A DNA stretch of 34,828 nt, taken from positions 1 to 34,828 of the forward strand of contig JASJCF010000010.1 of assembly GCA_030066265.1 (NCBI GenBank), given 5' to 3'. This document shows positions 7,672-15,048 of the stretch, in pieces. Source of the stretch: Acidimicrobiia bacterium (GTDB lineage: Bacteria > Actinomycetota > Acidimicrobiia > Spongiisociales > UBA5794). A program made the translations under genes and the position numbers. The notes below the pieces were generated by a model that was not told the origin of the DNA, did not search any database, and worked only from the letters and a program-made list of their open reading frames with translations. Numbering within the stretch: the stretch's first letter is position 1; the number at the start of each line of letters is the position of its first letter.

Positions 7672-9300
7672 TTGACAGCATTCTCCATCATCGTCGCCGT
7701 CGCCGAGGAGACCGAGCCGGTCGACTCCGCCGGCGGCCTCGGCATCGGCGCACTCGCCCTGCTCATCGCCGTGGCCCTGATCCTCGGGCTGATGGGCTGG
7801 CTGTTCGTCAACTCCCGTCGTTCCCGCGCCTCGTCGTCGGAGGCGGCGCCCCCCAACCAGTCGCCTCCCGCATCCGACGACGAGCTCGAGAACACGAAGC
7901 TGACCAAGATCCTCCGTGCGGCGCTCGTCGGGGCGGCACTCTTGGCGATCGCCCTTCCGTGGTACGCGGCCAACGAGCCCGACCGCCAGGCCGAGGCCGC
8001 AGTCGCCATCGAGGAGCTCGACATCGAAGAGGGAGGCCACTGGTTCTCCACGGAGGGCTTTGGTTGCGCCGATTGCCACGGACCTCTCGCCGGTGGCGGT
8101 GCCGCCGCGTACACCGAGGAGCGATCCGGCGTCGAGGTCTCATGGGATGCCCCGGCGCTCGACGACGTCACCTACCGGTATGACGATGAGGAGGTCGAGT
8201 ACTGGATCGTATTCGGTCGAGCCAATTCACCCATGCCGGCAAACGGTCTCGAAGGCGGAGGCGCCATGACCGTGCAGGAGGTCGACCAGACCATCGCGTG
8301 GATCCGGTCGGTGCAGGTCAGCCAGGCCGATGCCTTCGCCAGGGCCGTACCGGACGCGGAGGCCGCACTCGCCCGGATCGAAGGTGGCGAGCTCGCCACG
8401 GTCTCCCTGATCAACGTTCAGCAGGGCAAGATCGACGAGGTGAAGGCTGCGCCGGCCCAATTCGAGGTCGTCGGGGGCTTCCCCGAGGAAATCAAGGATC
8501 TGTTCCAGGCCGACGGGACCTGCACGGACGAGACCGCTGAGCTCATCGGAGCGACCTGTGGCCAGCCCGGTCCGGATAGTGACCGAGATGGTGTCAGCGA
8601 CCCTGTCGAGAAGGAGTTGACGGCCATCGCCGCAGTCTCCATGGAGACGATCAGGGTCCGTGTGTGTGCCACTGAGCCTTCCGAAGAAGGAGAGCCGCCG
8701 AATCCGGTGACCTGCACGTTCCAGCCGAACCCGCTCTACGACGTTCGGTTCGACCCGTTCATCGCCTTCACCAATGAGACGCCGGAAGGCCCCGTACCGG
8801 ATCTCGTCACGGCCGAGGAGCTCCTTGATCACCTCGAGACCGACGTACTTCTGTTGGGCGTGACCACCGAACGGCAGATCCAATTCCTCGGTGAGTTGGC
8901 GCCCGGTCTTCAGTTCCTCGAGCAGGCGCTCATCGATCAGCCGTGGCAGGTCGACTTCGATCAGGTGGCAGCGGACATGGGCGTGTCCCTGGATGACGCG
9001 AAGCTGGCCGTCGGGCTGTACAACTCGCAGTGTGCTCGATGCCATACCGGCGGATACAGCGCCGGCCCGGCCTTCGAGCAGGGAGCCGGATCCGGCGCCA
9101 TGGGCCCTGCGCTGTGGGAGGGACGCTCGGTCGTTCAGTTCCCGGACATCGAGGATCAGATCTCCTTCATCATCACGGGATCTCAGAATGCCGTGGGCTA
9201 CGGGGTCAACGGCATCGGACGCGGCTGGATGCCCGGATTCGGCAACGTCCTGTCAGCCGAGCAGATCGAACTGATCGTCAAGTACGAGAGGACGCTGTGA
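7672..9300 (+). CDS. Membrane-anchored diheme cytochrome c of the bc complex
   Basis: The product is 542 residues from a TTG start that follows the Rieske stop by four bases. Two N-terminal membrane helices (about 20-44 and 82-100) are followed by two cytochrome c domains with CADCH at 132-136 and CARCH at 454-458; the second has a probable Met ligand in GWMPGFG. The ~315 residues between the hemes are large and unusual and include DSDRDGVSD (302-310), a calcium-loop-like DxDxDGxxD motif, with four nearby cysteines outside heme motifs that may form disulfides. It probably fills the role of cytochrome c1 or QcrC, receiving electrons from the Rieske protein. The two hemes far apart are unlike the compact QcrC of corynebacteria. 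Confidence 0.92.
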   Translation: MTAFSIIVAVAEETEPVDSAGGLGIGALALLIAVALILGLMGWLFVNSRRSRASSSEAAPPNQSPPASDDELENTKLTKILRAALVGAALLAIALPWYAANEPDRQAEAAVAIEELDIEEGGHWFSTEGFGCADCHGPLAGGGAAAYTEERSGVEVSWDAPALDDVTYRYDDEEVEYWIVFGRANSPMPANGLEGGGAMTVQEVDQTIAWIRSVQVSQADAFARAVPDAEAALARIEGGELATVSLINVQQGKIDEVKAAPAQFEVVGGFPEEIKDLFQADGTCTDETAELIGATCGQPGPDSDRDGVSDPVEKELTAIAAVSMETIRVRVCATEPSEEGEPPNPVTCTFQPNPLYDVRFDPFIAFTNETPEGPVPDLVTAEELLDHLETDVLLLGVTTERQIQFLGELAPGLQFLEQALIDQPWQVDFDQVAADMGVSLDDAKLAVGLYNSQCARCHTGGYSAGPAFEQGAGSGAMGPALWEGRSVVQFPDIEDQISFIITGSQNAVGYGVNGIGRGWMPGFGNVLSAEQIELIVKYERTL

Positions 9301-9806
9301 TGAGCTCATCCCTCGCCCGTCGACTTCGCTCCGAGGAATCCGGCCTCTCCACCCTCGAGTGGATCGGCATCGTCGCCTTCGTGCTCGCGATCCTGGCGAT
9401 GATCCCGCCCATTCGGGAAGCCGCCATCGAAGCGACCGGCGTCGTGTTCAACCAGCGTGATCCCGACACCGGGGAGCTCTCGGACTTCTCGGTGGCGATG
9501 CGTGGATTCGGCATCGCGCTCGGATCCATCATCGTCTTCGTCGGGACGGGATTCTTCCTGCTCTACACCAACGTGGGCCGCCGCCTCGCCTTCCTCCTCA
9601 CCGGAGCCGCGGTCTTCGGCTGGCTGGTGATCAACGGCATCCTCTTCGTCGTCTACGCACCCCGGGGTATCCGGCCTGAGAACCTCGAAGGCCTCAATGC
9701 CTTCCAGATCCGCCTCCCCGCCGTGGCACTGACGCTCGGATCGCTCGTGCTGTTCGCCATGTTCATCGTCGCCCTGAATCGCTACGAGGCGGATACTGCT
9801 GAGTAG
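9300..9806 (+). CDS. Small membrane protein with a pilin-like N-terminus, last gene of the bc operon
   Basis: The product is 168 residues. Its start overlaps the preceding stop by one base. Residues 11-36 read EESGLSTLEWIGIVAFV, resembling a Flp/TadE-type prepilin signal: a charged leader, Gly, then a hydrophobic helix with Glu at +5. Unlike pilins it continues with three further hydrophobic segments at about 63-85, 93-118 and 135-160. The stop codon TAG overlaps the first unit of the downstream heptamer array. I do not recognise the family as a whole; the operon position suggests an accessory bc-complex subunit. The pilin resemblance may be coincidental. Confidence 0.8.
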   Translation: MSSSLARRLRSEESGLSTLEWIGIVAFVLAILAMIPPIREAAIEATGVVFNQRDPDTGELSDFSVAMRGFGIALGSIIVFVGTGFFLLYTNVGRRLAFLLTGAAVFGWLVINGILFVVYAPRGIRPENLEGLNAFQIRLPAVALTLGSLVLFAMFIVALNRYEADTAE

Positions 9807-10318
9807 TTGTCAGTTGTCAGTCTTCAGTTAGCAGTTGGCAGTTGGCAGTTGGCAGTTTCGAGTCTCGAGTCCCGAGTTGGGCTATCAGCTGTCCGCTATC
9901 AGCCTGCCGTGCTCAGCTGAGAGCTGGGAGCAGAGGGCTGAGAGCAGTTGGCAGTTGGCAGTTTCGAGTCTCGAGTCTCGAGTCCCGAGTCTCGAGTTCT
10001 TGCTCAGTCGGAGCCTTGGGCCAAGGAGCCAAGGAGCTGAGGAGCCAAGGAGCTGAGGAGCTGAGGAGCTGAGGAGCTGAGAAGCTGAGGAGCGGTTGAC
10101 AGTTGTCAGTCTTCAGTTGCCAGTCTTCAGTTGGCAGTTTCGAGTCCCGAGTCTCGAGTCCCGAGTCTCGAGTCTCGAGTCTCGAGTTCTTGCCCAGTCG
10201 GAGCTGGCGTCATCTCTCCCTACGCAGAAGGCCTTGAGCCTTGAGGCTTAGGCCAAGGAGCTAAGGAGCTGAGGAGCAGAGAGCTGACGTCAGTTGTCAG
10301 TTGGCAGTCGTCTCGAGT
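9806..10318. repeat. Heptamer and octamer repeat arrays, non-coding
   Basis: From 9806 to 9882 eleven heptamers run without a break in one register, GTTGTCA, GTCTTCA, GTTGGCA, GTTTCGA, GTCTCGA, GTCCCGA and so on, consensus GTnnn[C/G]A. Similar runs occur at about 9945-10000 and 10096-10190, each ending in a near-identical GTTCTTGC(T/C)CAGTCGGAGC. Between them, 10021-10092 is nine octamers of CTGAGGAG or CCAAGGAG, with a shorter set at 10253-10276. Open frames here are artefacts of the repeats. The array matches that at 1-178. No gene is visible. Confidence 0.9.
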
Positions 10319-10470
10319 TCTCCCCTTGTGGGGGAGATGCCCACCGGACCGGCAGGTCCGGCGGGCAGAGGGGGCAGTGCGGTTCGCTTCAGCTGGAGGT
10401 CTCAGGCGCCCCTCTCTGGCTTCCGCCATCTCTCCCCATGGGAGAGAGCGCAGAAGGCCTCGAGCCTCGA
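10319..10470. repeat. Hairpin-rich intergenic mosaic element
   Basis: Three hairpins follow each other. TCTCCCC (10319-10325) pairs with GGGGAGA (10331-10337). GCCCACCGGACC (10339-10350) pairs with GGTCCGGCGGGC (10355-10366) with one mismatch and a GGCA loop. CTCTCCC (10430-10436) pairs with GGGAGAG (10440-10446) around CAT. The segment 10427-10470 has a shortened relative at 10211-10244 that lacks the second hairpin arm. The look is that of a repetitive intergenic palindromic element such as REP or rhizobial mosaic elements. It could also serve as a terminator for the bc operon or for the small minus-strand gene. Confidence 0.6.
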
Positions 10471-10479
10471 TCGCCTCGC

Positions 10480-10650
10480 TCAGGGGTTGTCGTCGGGGAA
10501 TTCCTCGGGTGGGATCTCCTCGTCGTACAGGGCGGTGGGCTTGCCCGAAACGGTCTCGTCGTAGTCCTCCCTGAACCACCGCTTCACGGCGGCGTAGATC
10601 AGGACGACAGCGATGATCACGATCACGGTCGTTACCAAGAATGCGGTCAT
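10480..10650 (-). CDS. Small single-helix membrane protein, 56 residues
   Basis: The minus strand from 10650 encodes a 56-residue protein. Residues 3-22 form one hydrophobic helix (FLVTTVIVIIAVVLIYAAV), followed by KRWFRED and an acidic, Pro-rich tail ending in DDNP. Synonymous positions show the G/C bias of neighbouring genes and the reading frame is closed cleanly. A TAnnnT box sits six bases before the ATG, so a leaderless transcript is plausible. It lies 70 bases downstream of rex on the same strand. The family is not recognised; the shape resembles small accessory subunits of respiratory complexes, but that is only a guess. Confidence 0.65.
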   Translation of the reverse strand: MTAFLVTTVIVIIAVVLIYAAVKRWFREDYDETVSGKPTALYDEEIPPEEFPDDNP

Positions 10651-10656
10651 GCGGCC

Positions 10657-10662
10657 ATCGTA
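10657..10662 (-). promoter_or_regulatory. Candidate leaderless -10 box of the small membrane gene
   Basis: Read on the minus strand the sequence is TACGAT, six bases ahead of the ATG at 10650. In actinobacteria a TAnnnT box at this distance marks transcripts that begin at the start codon. No ribosome site is present, consistent with this reading. Confidence 0.4.
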
Positions 10663-10720
10663 GACACTTCACGGCTGGCTCGCCTGTACTGGCGATGCCG
10701 CCGATCGCACGGTGGGTGCG

Positions 10721-11341
10721 TCAGACGCGAGCCAGGTGATACGCGAGGATGCCCAACTCGGTCGACAGGTCGACACGGCGCACCGACACGTCCTCCGGCG
10801 TCTTGAGGACGACGGGTGCGAGGTTGAGGATGGACTTGACACCGGCGCCCATCAGCCGATCAGCCACGTCTTGGGCTGCCGACGGGGGGGTCGCGATGAT
10901 GCCGATGGAGATCTCGCGATCTTCGACGATCGCACCGAGGGCATCGAGTGGTTCGACGAACAGACCGTTCACCAACGTGCCGAGCTTGGCGTCGTCGACA
11001 TCCACGATGGCAGCGATCTCGAATCCCCAGTTCTCGAAGCCCCGGTAGTTGGTGATCGCCTCCCCCAGATTCCCAGCGCCGACGATCGCCACACGATGGA
11101 TACGGGTCATCCCGAGGACCTCCCGGATCTGGGCCATGAGGTCGTCGATGTCGTAGCCCACGCCGCGCGTTCCATGGCTCCCGAGGAAGCTCAGGTCCTT
11201 TCGCACCTGCGCAGCCGTGACGCCCGCCCCTTCGGCGATCTGATCCGACGAGCACTGGGTCGCAGTGGGAGCCATGTCGGAGAGACACCGAAGGTATCGA
11301 GGGAGTCTGGCCACTGTCGCAGAGGGAATCGTTCCCTTCAT
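10721..11341 (-). CDS. rex: Redox-sensing transcriptional repressor Rex
   Basis: The product is 206 residues from ATG 11341; the open frame extends upstream to 11431, but homology begins at IPSATVARLPRY just after this ATG. The N-terminal ~80 residues are a winged-helix DNA-binding domain with VTAAQVRKDLSFLG, the usual Rex recognition-helix region. The rest is a Rossmann domain with GAGNLG (nucleotide-binding loop) and ends in a domain-swapping helix. Rex binds operators when NAD+ is high and leaves when NADH rises, and it controls respiratory genes in Gram-positive bacteria. Its divergence from nuoA, 88 bases away, points to control of complex I and of itself. Confidence 0.95.
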   Translation of the reverse strand: MKGTIPSATVARLPRYLRCLSDMAPTATQCSSDQIAEGAGVTAAQVRKDLSFLGSHGTRGVGYDIDDLMAQIREVLGMTRIHRVAIVGAGNLGEAITNYRGFENWGFEIAAIVDVDDAKLGTLVNGLFVEPLDALGAIVEDREISIGIIATPPSAAQDVADRLMGAGVKSILNLAPVVLKTPEDVSVRRVDLSTELGILAYHLARV

Positions 11342-11352
11342 CGGCCGAACAA
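11337..11352. promoter_or_regulatory. Candidate Rex operator overlapping the rex start
   Basis: On the minus strand the sequence is TTGTTCGGCCGATGAA, an imperfect 16-base palindrome (six of eight pairs). Its TTGT...AA ends resemble the Rex consensus TTGTGAAnnnnTTCACAA, but the inner bases differ. It overlaps the rex ATG and the TATTGT box at 11349-11354, which lies seven bases before that ATG. The position would suit autorepression; the match is weak. Confidence 0.3.
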
Positions 11353-11416
11353 TAGGAGCGCTGTGCGCGTCCGAATCGTCACGCCCCGGGATTACCGACT
11401 CCATTTCTGCCGCCGG

Positions 11417-11422
11417 TATCCT
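11417..11422 (+). promoter_or_regulatory. Candidate leaderless -10 box of the nuo operon
   Basis: TATCCT lies exactly seven bases before the nuoA ATG, and no ribosome site is present in between. This matches the TAnnnT arrangement of leaderless actinobacterial transcripts. No clear -35 is visible. Confidence 0.45.
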
Positions 11423-11429
11423 CTCGTGC

Positions 11430-11852
11430 ATGGAGCTCGCCGACTACTTGCCGATCGCGCTCATGGCGATCCTGGGAGTCGTGTTCGCCGTGGCTTCGAT
11501 CCTCCTCTCTCGAGCGCTGGCTCCGTCGAATCCGACACCGGAGAAGCTGGCCCCGTACGAATGCGGGATCGTTCCCCTCCAGGAGCCCGTTGAACGATTC
11601 CCCGTCAAGTTCTATCTGGTGGCGATGCTGTTCGTGATCTTCGACGTCGAGATCATCTTCTTGTTCATCTGGGCGGTGCGATACGAGCAGTTCGGGTGGG
11701 CCGGCGTTGCGGCCGTCGTGCTGTTCATGCTGATGCTCATCGAGACCCTCGCCTATGTGTGGAAGCGTGGTGCGCTCGACTGGAACGTGGCTCGCCGAGC
11801 CAGGTACCGCCGGATCGTGGCGCCCGAACCCGAGCTCGAGGAGGCAGCCTGA
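11430..11852 (+). CDS. nuoA: NADH-quinone oxidoreductase subunit A
   Basis: The product is 140 residues from ATG 11430, the first start downstream of a TATCCT box; an upstream extension of the frame lies across the promoter and is not credible. Three membrane helices are visible. The loop after the first contains YECG, and [18 protein letters not shown] leads into the second helix, both hallmarks of NuoA. It is a membrane-arm subunit next to the quinone site. The stop overlaps the nuoB start by one base. This is the first of 14 complex I genes. Confidence 0.96.
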   Translation: MELADYLPIALMAILGVVFAVASILLSRALAPSNPTPEKLAPYECGIVPLQEPVERFPVKFYLVAMLFVIFDVEIIFLFIWAVRYEQFGWAGVAAVVLFMLMLIETLAYVWKRGALDWNVARRARYRRIVAPEPELEEAA

Positions 11853-12337
11853 TGGCCGGAGTCTCGAAGGAGCCGGGATTCCTCGTCACCACCCTCGAGA
11901 AGGGGGTGAACTGGGCGAGGACCAACTCGATGTGGCCCGCCTCGTTCGGCCTCGCATGCTGTGCCATCGAGATGATGGGCACCGGCGCAGCCCACAACGA
12001 CCTCGCCAGGTTCGGCATGGAGGTCTTTCGCGCATCGCCCCGCCAGGCAGATCTGATGATCGTGGCCGGCCGGGTCAGCCAGAAGATGGCACCCGTGCTC
12101 CGGCAGGTGTACGACCAGATGGCGGAGCCCAAGTGGGTGATCTCGATGGGTGCGTGCGCCTCCTCGGGAGGGATGTTCAACAACTACGCCCTCGTGCAAG
12201 GTGTCGACCAGGTCGTGCCCGTGGACATGTATGTGCCTGGTTGCCCCCCGGGACCCCAGTCGCTCATGCACGGCATCTTGAGTCTGCAGCAGCAGATCAT
12301 GGACGGCGAGATTCGCCGCTCGACCGGAGTGCTGTGA
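11852..12337 (+). CDS. nuoB: NADH-quinone oxidoreductase subunit B
   Basis: The product is 161 residues. It ligates the terminal cluster N2 with the paired cysteines in GLACCAIE, a third in GACASSGG and a fourth in VPGCPPGP. It sits at the junction of peripheral and membrane arms and passes electrons to quinone. The start is ATG 11852, overlapping nuoA. Compared with the second nuoB of this window (34073-34570) it has [11 protein letters not shown] in place of [10 protein letters not shown] and clearly belongs to a different subfamily. Confidence 0.97.
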   Translation: MAGVSKEPGFLVTTLEKGVNWARTNSMWPASFGLACCAIEMMGTGAAHNDLARFGMEVFRASPRQADLMIVAGRVSQKMAPVLRQVYDQMAEPKWVISMGACASSGGMFNNYALVQGVDQVVPVDMYVPGCPPGPQSLMHGILSLQQQIMDGEIRRSTGVL

Positions 12338-12338
12338 G

Positions 12339-12935
12339 ATGTCGGATCAGGTAGGAACACCGGATGCAGCCGACGGCCTGACCGAGGAATCCCTGGCCGA
12401 GGGCGACGCTGTGTCCGAGGGCGCTATGTCCGAACGTGCTCTCCCCGACAGCGAGCTCGTCGCCCAGCTCGTGTCGTCGTTCGAAGGCATCACGTACGAC
12501 ATCCGTTCGTACGCCTCGAGCGATGCCACCTACACCATGCTGTACGTTCCGGTTGCCGACTGGGTCGCCTTCGCCACGATGGCTCGCGACATCGGATTCG
12601 ACACGTTCATCGATCTCGCTGCCGTCGATCACTTCCGCGATGCTCCACGGTTCGAAGTGGCACTCAATCTGCTCTCCATGGACACGAACGAGCGGATCGT
12701 GGCCTCGACCAGGGTCCCGTACGACCACCCGGTCGTGCCGACGCTGACTGGCGTGTTCGCCGGAGCGAACTTCTACGAGCGCGAGGCATACGACTTGATC
12801 GGCATCGAATTCCCCGGCCATCCCGATCTCACCCGCATCCTGCTCCCGGATGACTGGGAGGGCCATCCCCTGCGCAAGGACTTCGCCGTCGGCGCCATCC
12901 CCGTCGAGTTCAAGGCCGGGAGCAGCGACCTGTGA
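12339..12935 (+). CDS. nuoC: NADH-quinone oxidoreductase subunit C
   Basis: The product is 198 residues. After an acidic, poorly conserved N-terminus of about 40 residues comes the 30-kDa subunit fold, with FYEREAYDLIGIEFPGHPD near the C-terminus, the family signature, followed by LRKDF. It starts one base after the nuoB stop and its own stop overlaps nuoD. It is a peripheral-arm structural subunit that packs against NuoD; it is separate here, not fused as NuoCD. Confidence 0.96.
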   Translation: MSDQVGTPDAADGLTEESLAEGDAVSEGAMSERALPDSELVAQLVSSFEGITYDIRSYASSDATYTMLYVPVADWVAFATMARDIGFDTFIDLAAVDHFRDAPRFEVALNLLSMDTNERIVASTRVPYDHPVVPTLTGVFAGANFYEREAYDLIGIEFPGHPDLTRILLPDDWEGHPLRKDFAVGAIPVEFKAGSSDL

Positions 12936-14422
12936 CCGACGTCCACGACACGAGCGATATCGACGCAGGCGAGGACGTGCTCGAAGAGGACGCAGCCGAC
13001 GGTCGCGACCCGGAGAACGGTCAGGACGCGGAGAACGGTCAGGACCAGGCGAACGGCGAAGACACGGCCAGTGTCGAGACAGAGCGTCGTCACCTCCACG
13101 AGGTGTGGGTGTCGGGAACGGAGGAGCGCTTCCCCTTCTCGGCAGCCACCAACGAGGGGGCACAGGAGCTCCTGCCACGGGAAGAGGATCCGGCCCTCGC
13201 CATCCAGGCCGGTGTGGCCGTCGAAGACGACTACGTCACTGAGCCCGAGGTGTCCGACGAGGAGCGCCAGATCATCAACATGGGCCCGCAGCACCCCTCC
13301 ACGCACGGTGTGCTGAGGCTCCAGATGGAACTCGAGGGCGAGACCATCCGGCGTGTGAAGCCGATCGTCGGCTACCTGCACACCGGGATGGAGAAGACCG
13401 CCGAAGTGCTCAACTACGCCCAAGGCTCGACGAACGTCACGCGGATGGATTACCTCGCACCGTTCCACAACGAGCTTGTGTACTCCCTCACGGTCGAGCA
13501 GCTGCTCGGAATCGACGTACCGGAGCGCGCCAACGCCATCCGGGTGTTGATGACCGAGCTGAATCGGGTGTCGAGCCATCTGCTGTGGGCCGCCACGATG
13601 GGCATGGACATCGGTGCCCTCTCGATGATGATCTACGGGTGGCGGGAACGTGAGGTGTGTCTCGACTTCTTCGAGAAGACCACCGGCTTGCGCATGAACC
13701 ACAACTACATCCGGCCAGGAGGGGTCGCCGCCGATCTCCCGGATGGCTGGGAGGACGACGTCGACAACCTGATCGATGTCGTGAACGAGGGCGTGAGTGA
13801 ATACGAGGAGCTGCTCAACGAGAACCCCATCTTCCTCGACCGAACCATGGGGGTGGGCGTCATCACTCCCGAGGAGTGCAAGCAGTACGGTGTGACCGGC
13901 CCGATCGCCCGGGCGTCCGGGCTGGCATGGGACTTGCGCAAGGCGGCGCCGTACTCGGGCATCGACCAATACGAGTTCGATGTGCCGACGGGTCTCCACG
14001 GCGATGTGCACGACCGCTACCTGGTTCGGATCGCTGAGATCCGCGAGTCCCTCCGGATCGTCGCGCAGGTGAAGGAGTCCATGCCCCGGGGCGACTACCG
14101 GAACCCCGACCCGAAGGTGACGCCGCCTCCGCGCAAGCGCATCGACGAGTCGATGGAGGCGCTCATCCATCACTTCAAGCTGTTCACGGAAGGCATCGTG
14201 GTTCCACCCGGCACCGCCTATCAATCAGTCGAGGGGCCGCGAGGTGAGCTCGGCTGTTACCTCGTCTCCAAGGGCGGGGCTCGGCCGTGGAGGATGCACT
14301 GGCGAGCCCCTTCGTTCGCCGCCGTCCAGGCGCTTCCCGCCATGATGACCGACTCCCTCGTCGCCGATGTGGTCGCAGCCCTCGCGTCCGCGGATCCCGT
14401 GCTGGGGGATGTCGACCGATGA
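12932..14422 (+). CDS. nuoD: NADH-quinone oxidoreductase subunit D with long acidic N-terminus
   Basis: The product is 496 residues from GTG 12932, overlapping nuoC by four bases. The conserved 49-kDa domain begins near residue 110 with INMGPQHPSTHG, which lines the quinone site, and continues to the usual C-terminus. The first ~105 residues are additional, very acidic and contain short repeats (ENGQD-type) at about 29-44; typical NuoD proteins have about 400-440 residues. A later start cannot be excluded, but the overlap with nuoC and codon bias favour the long form. It works with NuoB at the quinone-reduction site. Confidence 0.95.
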   Translation: MTDVHDTSDIDAGEDVLEEDAADGRDPENGQDAENGQDQANGEDTASVETERRHLHEVWVSGTEERFPFSAATNEGAQELLPREEDPALAIQAGVAVEDDYVTEPEVSDEERQIINMGPQHPSTHGVLRLQMELEGETIRRVKPIVGYLHTGMEKTAEVLNYAQGSTNVTRMDYLAPFHNELVYSLTVEQLLGIDVPERANAIRVLMTELNRVSSHLLWAATMGMDIGALSMMIYGWREREVCLDFFEKTTGLRMNHNYIRPGGVAADLPDGWEDDVDNLIDVVNEGVSEYEELLNENPIFLDRTMGVGVITPEECKQYGVTGPIARASGLAWDLRKAAPYSGIDQYEFDVPTGLHGDVHDRYLVRIAEIRESLRIVAQVKESMPRGDYRNPDPKVTPPPRKRIDESMEALIHHFKLFTEGIVVPPGTAYQSVEGPRGELGCYLVSKGGARPWRMHWRAPSFAAVQALPAMMTDSLVADVVAALASADPVLGDVDR

Positions 14423-15048
14423 GCAACCCGATCTCGCATTGGAGCCCGGCGAATCAAGAGCGCGCCTCCCGACTCCTCGAGGCCTATCCGGACCGACGAT
14501 CGGCCCTGATGCCGTTGCTCTACGTGGCCAGCCTCGAGCACCGGTACGCCTCCGACGATGCGATGGAGGAAGTGGCCGAGCTCACGGGCATCACTGCCGC
14601 ACAGGTGCGATCGGTGGCGACCTTCTACACCATGTTCAAGCAGGCTCCGGTGGGCGAGTACCTGATCTCGGTGTGCACGTCGATCTCGTGTCACCTCCTC
14701 GGCGGCGAAGACGTGCTCGAGTCCGTCGAGGAGGCTGCTGGCGTCGAGCACGGTTCGACCGGTGAGGACGGACTGTTCTCGGTCGAACACGTCGAGTGCA
14801 TCGGGGCGTGCGGAGGGGCACCGGCCGTGCAGGTGAACTACGAACTCATCGAAGGCGTCATGCCGGATCGAGCAGGCGCCCTCGTGGGGTGGCTCCGAGA
14901 CACGAAGCCGGACGTGGTGCTCGCCGACGAGATGCAACAGCTCTTCGGTGGAGTCCGATCGTTCGATTGGGGCCCGACCGAGGCCGAAGGCGCCATTCGG
15001 CCCGTGCCGGCCTTCGCACCCTATGGATCGGCGAGGGAGGGCAGATGA
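14419..15048 (+). CDS. nuoE: NADH-quinone oxidoreductase subunit E
   Basis: The product is 209 residues. It has a thioredoxin-like [2Fe-2S] domain with cysteines in CTSISC and CIGAC, binding cluster N1a, after an N-terminal helical region containing VATFYTMF. Part of the NADH-dehydrogenase module with NuoF and NuoG. ATG 14419 overlaps the nuoD stop by four bases. The C-terminal ~45 residues after the cluster domain are an extension of no recognised function. Confidence 0.95.
   Translation: MSNPISHWSPANQERASRLLEAYPDRRSALMPLLYVASLEHRYASDDAMEEVAELTGITAAQVRSVATFYTMFKQAPVGEYLISVCTSISCHLLGGEDVLESVEEAAGVEHGSTGEDGLFSVEHVECIGACGGAPAVQVNYELIEGVMPDRAGALVGWLRDTKPDVVLADEMQQLFGGVRSFDWGPTEAEGAIRPVPAFAPYGSAREGR

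Noticed and set aside
9835-10072. Two small frames within the repeat region
   Set aside because: They only translate the seven- and eight-base repeats and have no independent support.
1-10318. CRISPR array
   Set aside because: The repeats are seven or eight bases in direct contact with no unique spacers, and no cas genes are present.
10220-10672. A 150-residue minus-strand frame
   Set aside because: It runs through hairpins and repeats and has a basic nonsense composition; the credible gene here is the 56-residue frame at 10480-10650 in another frame.
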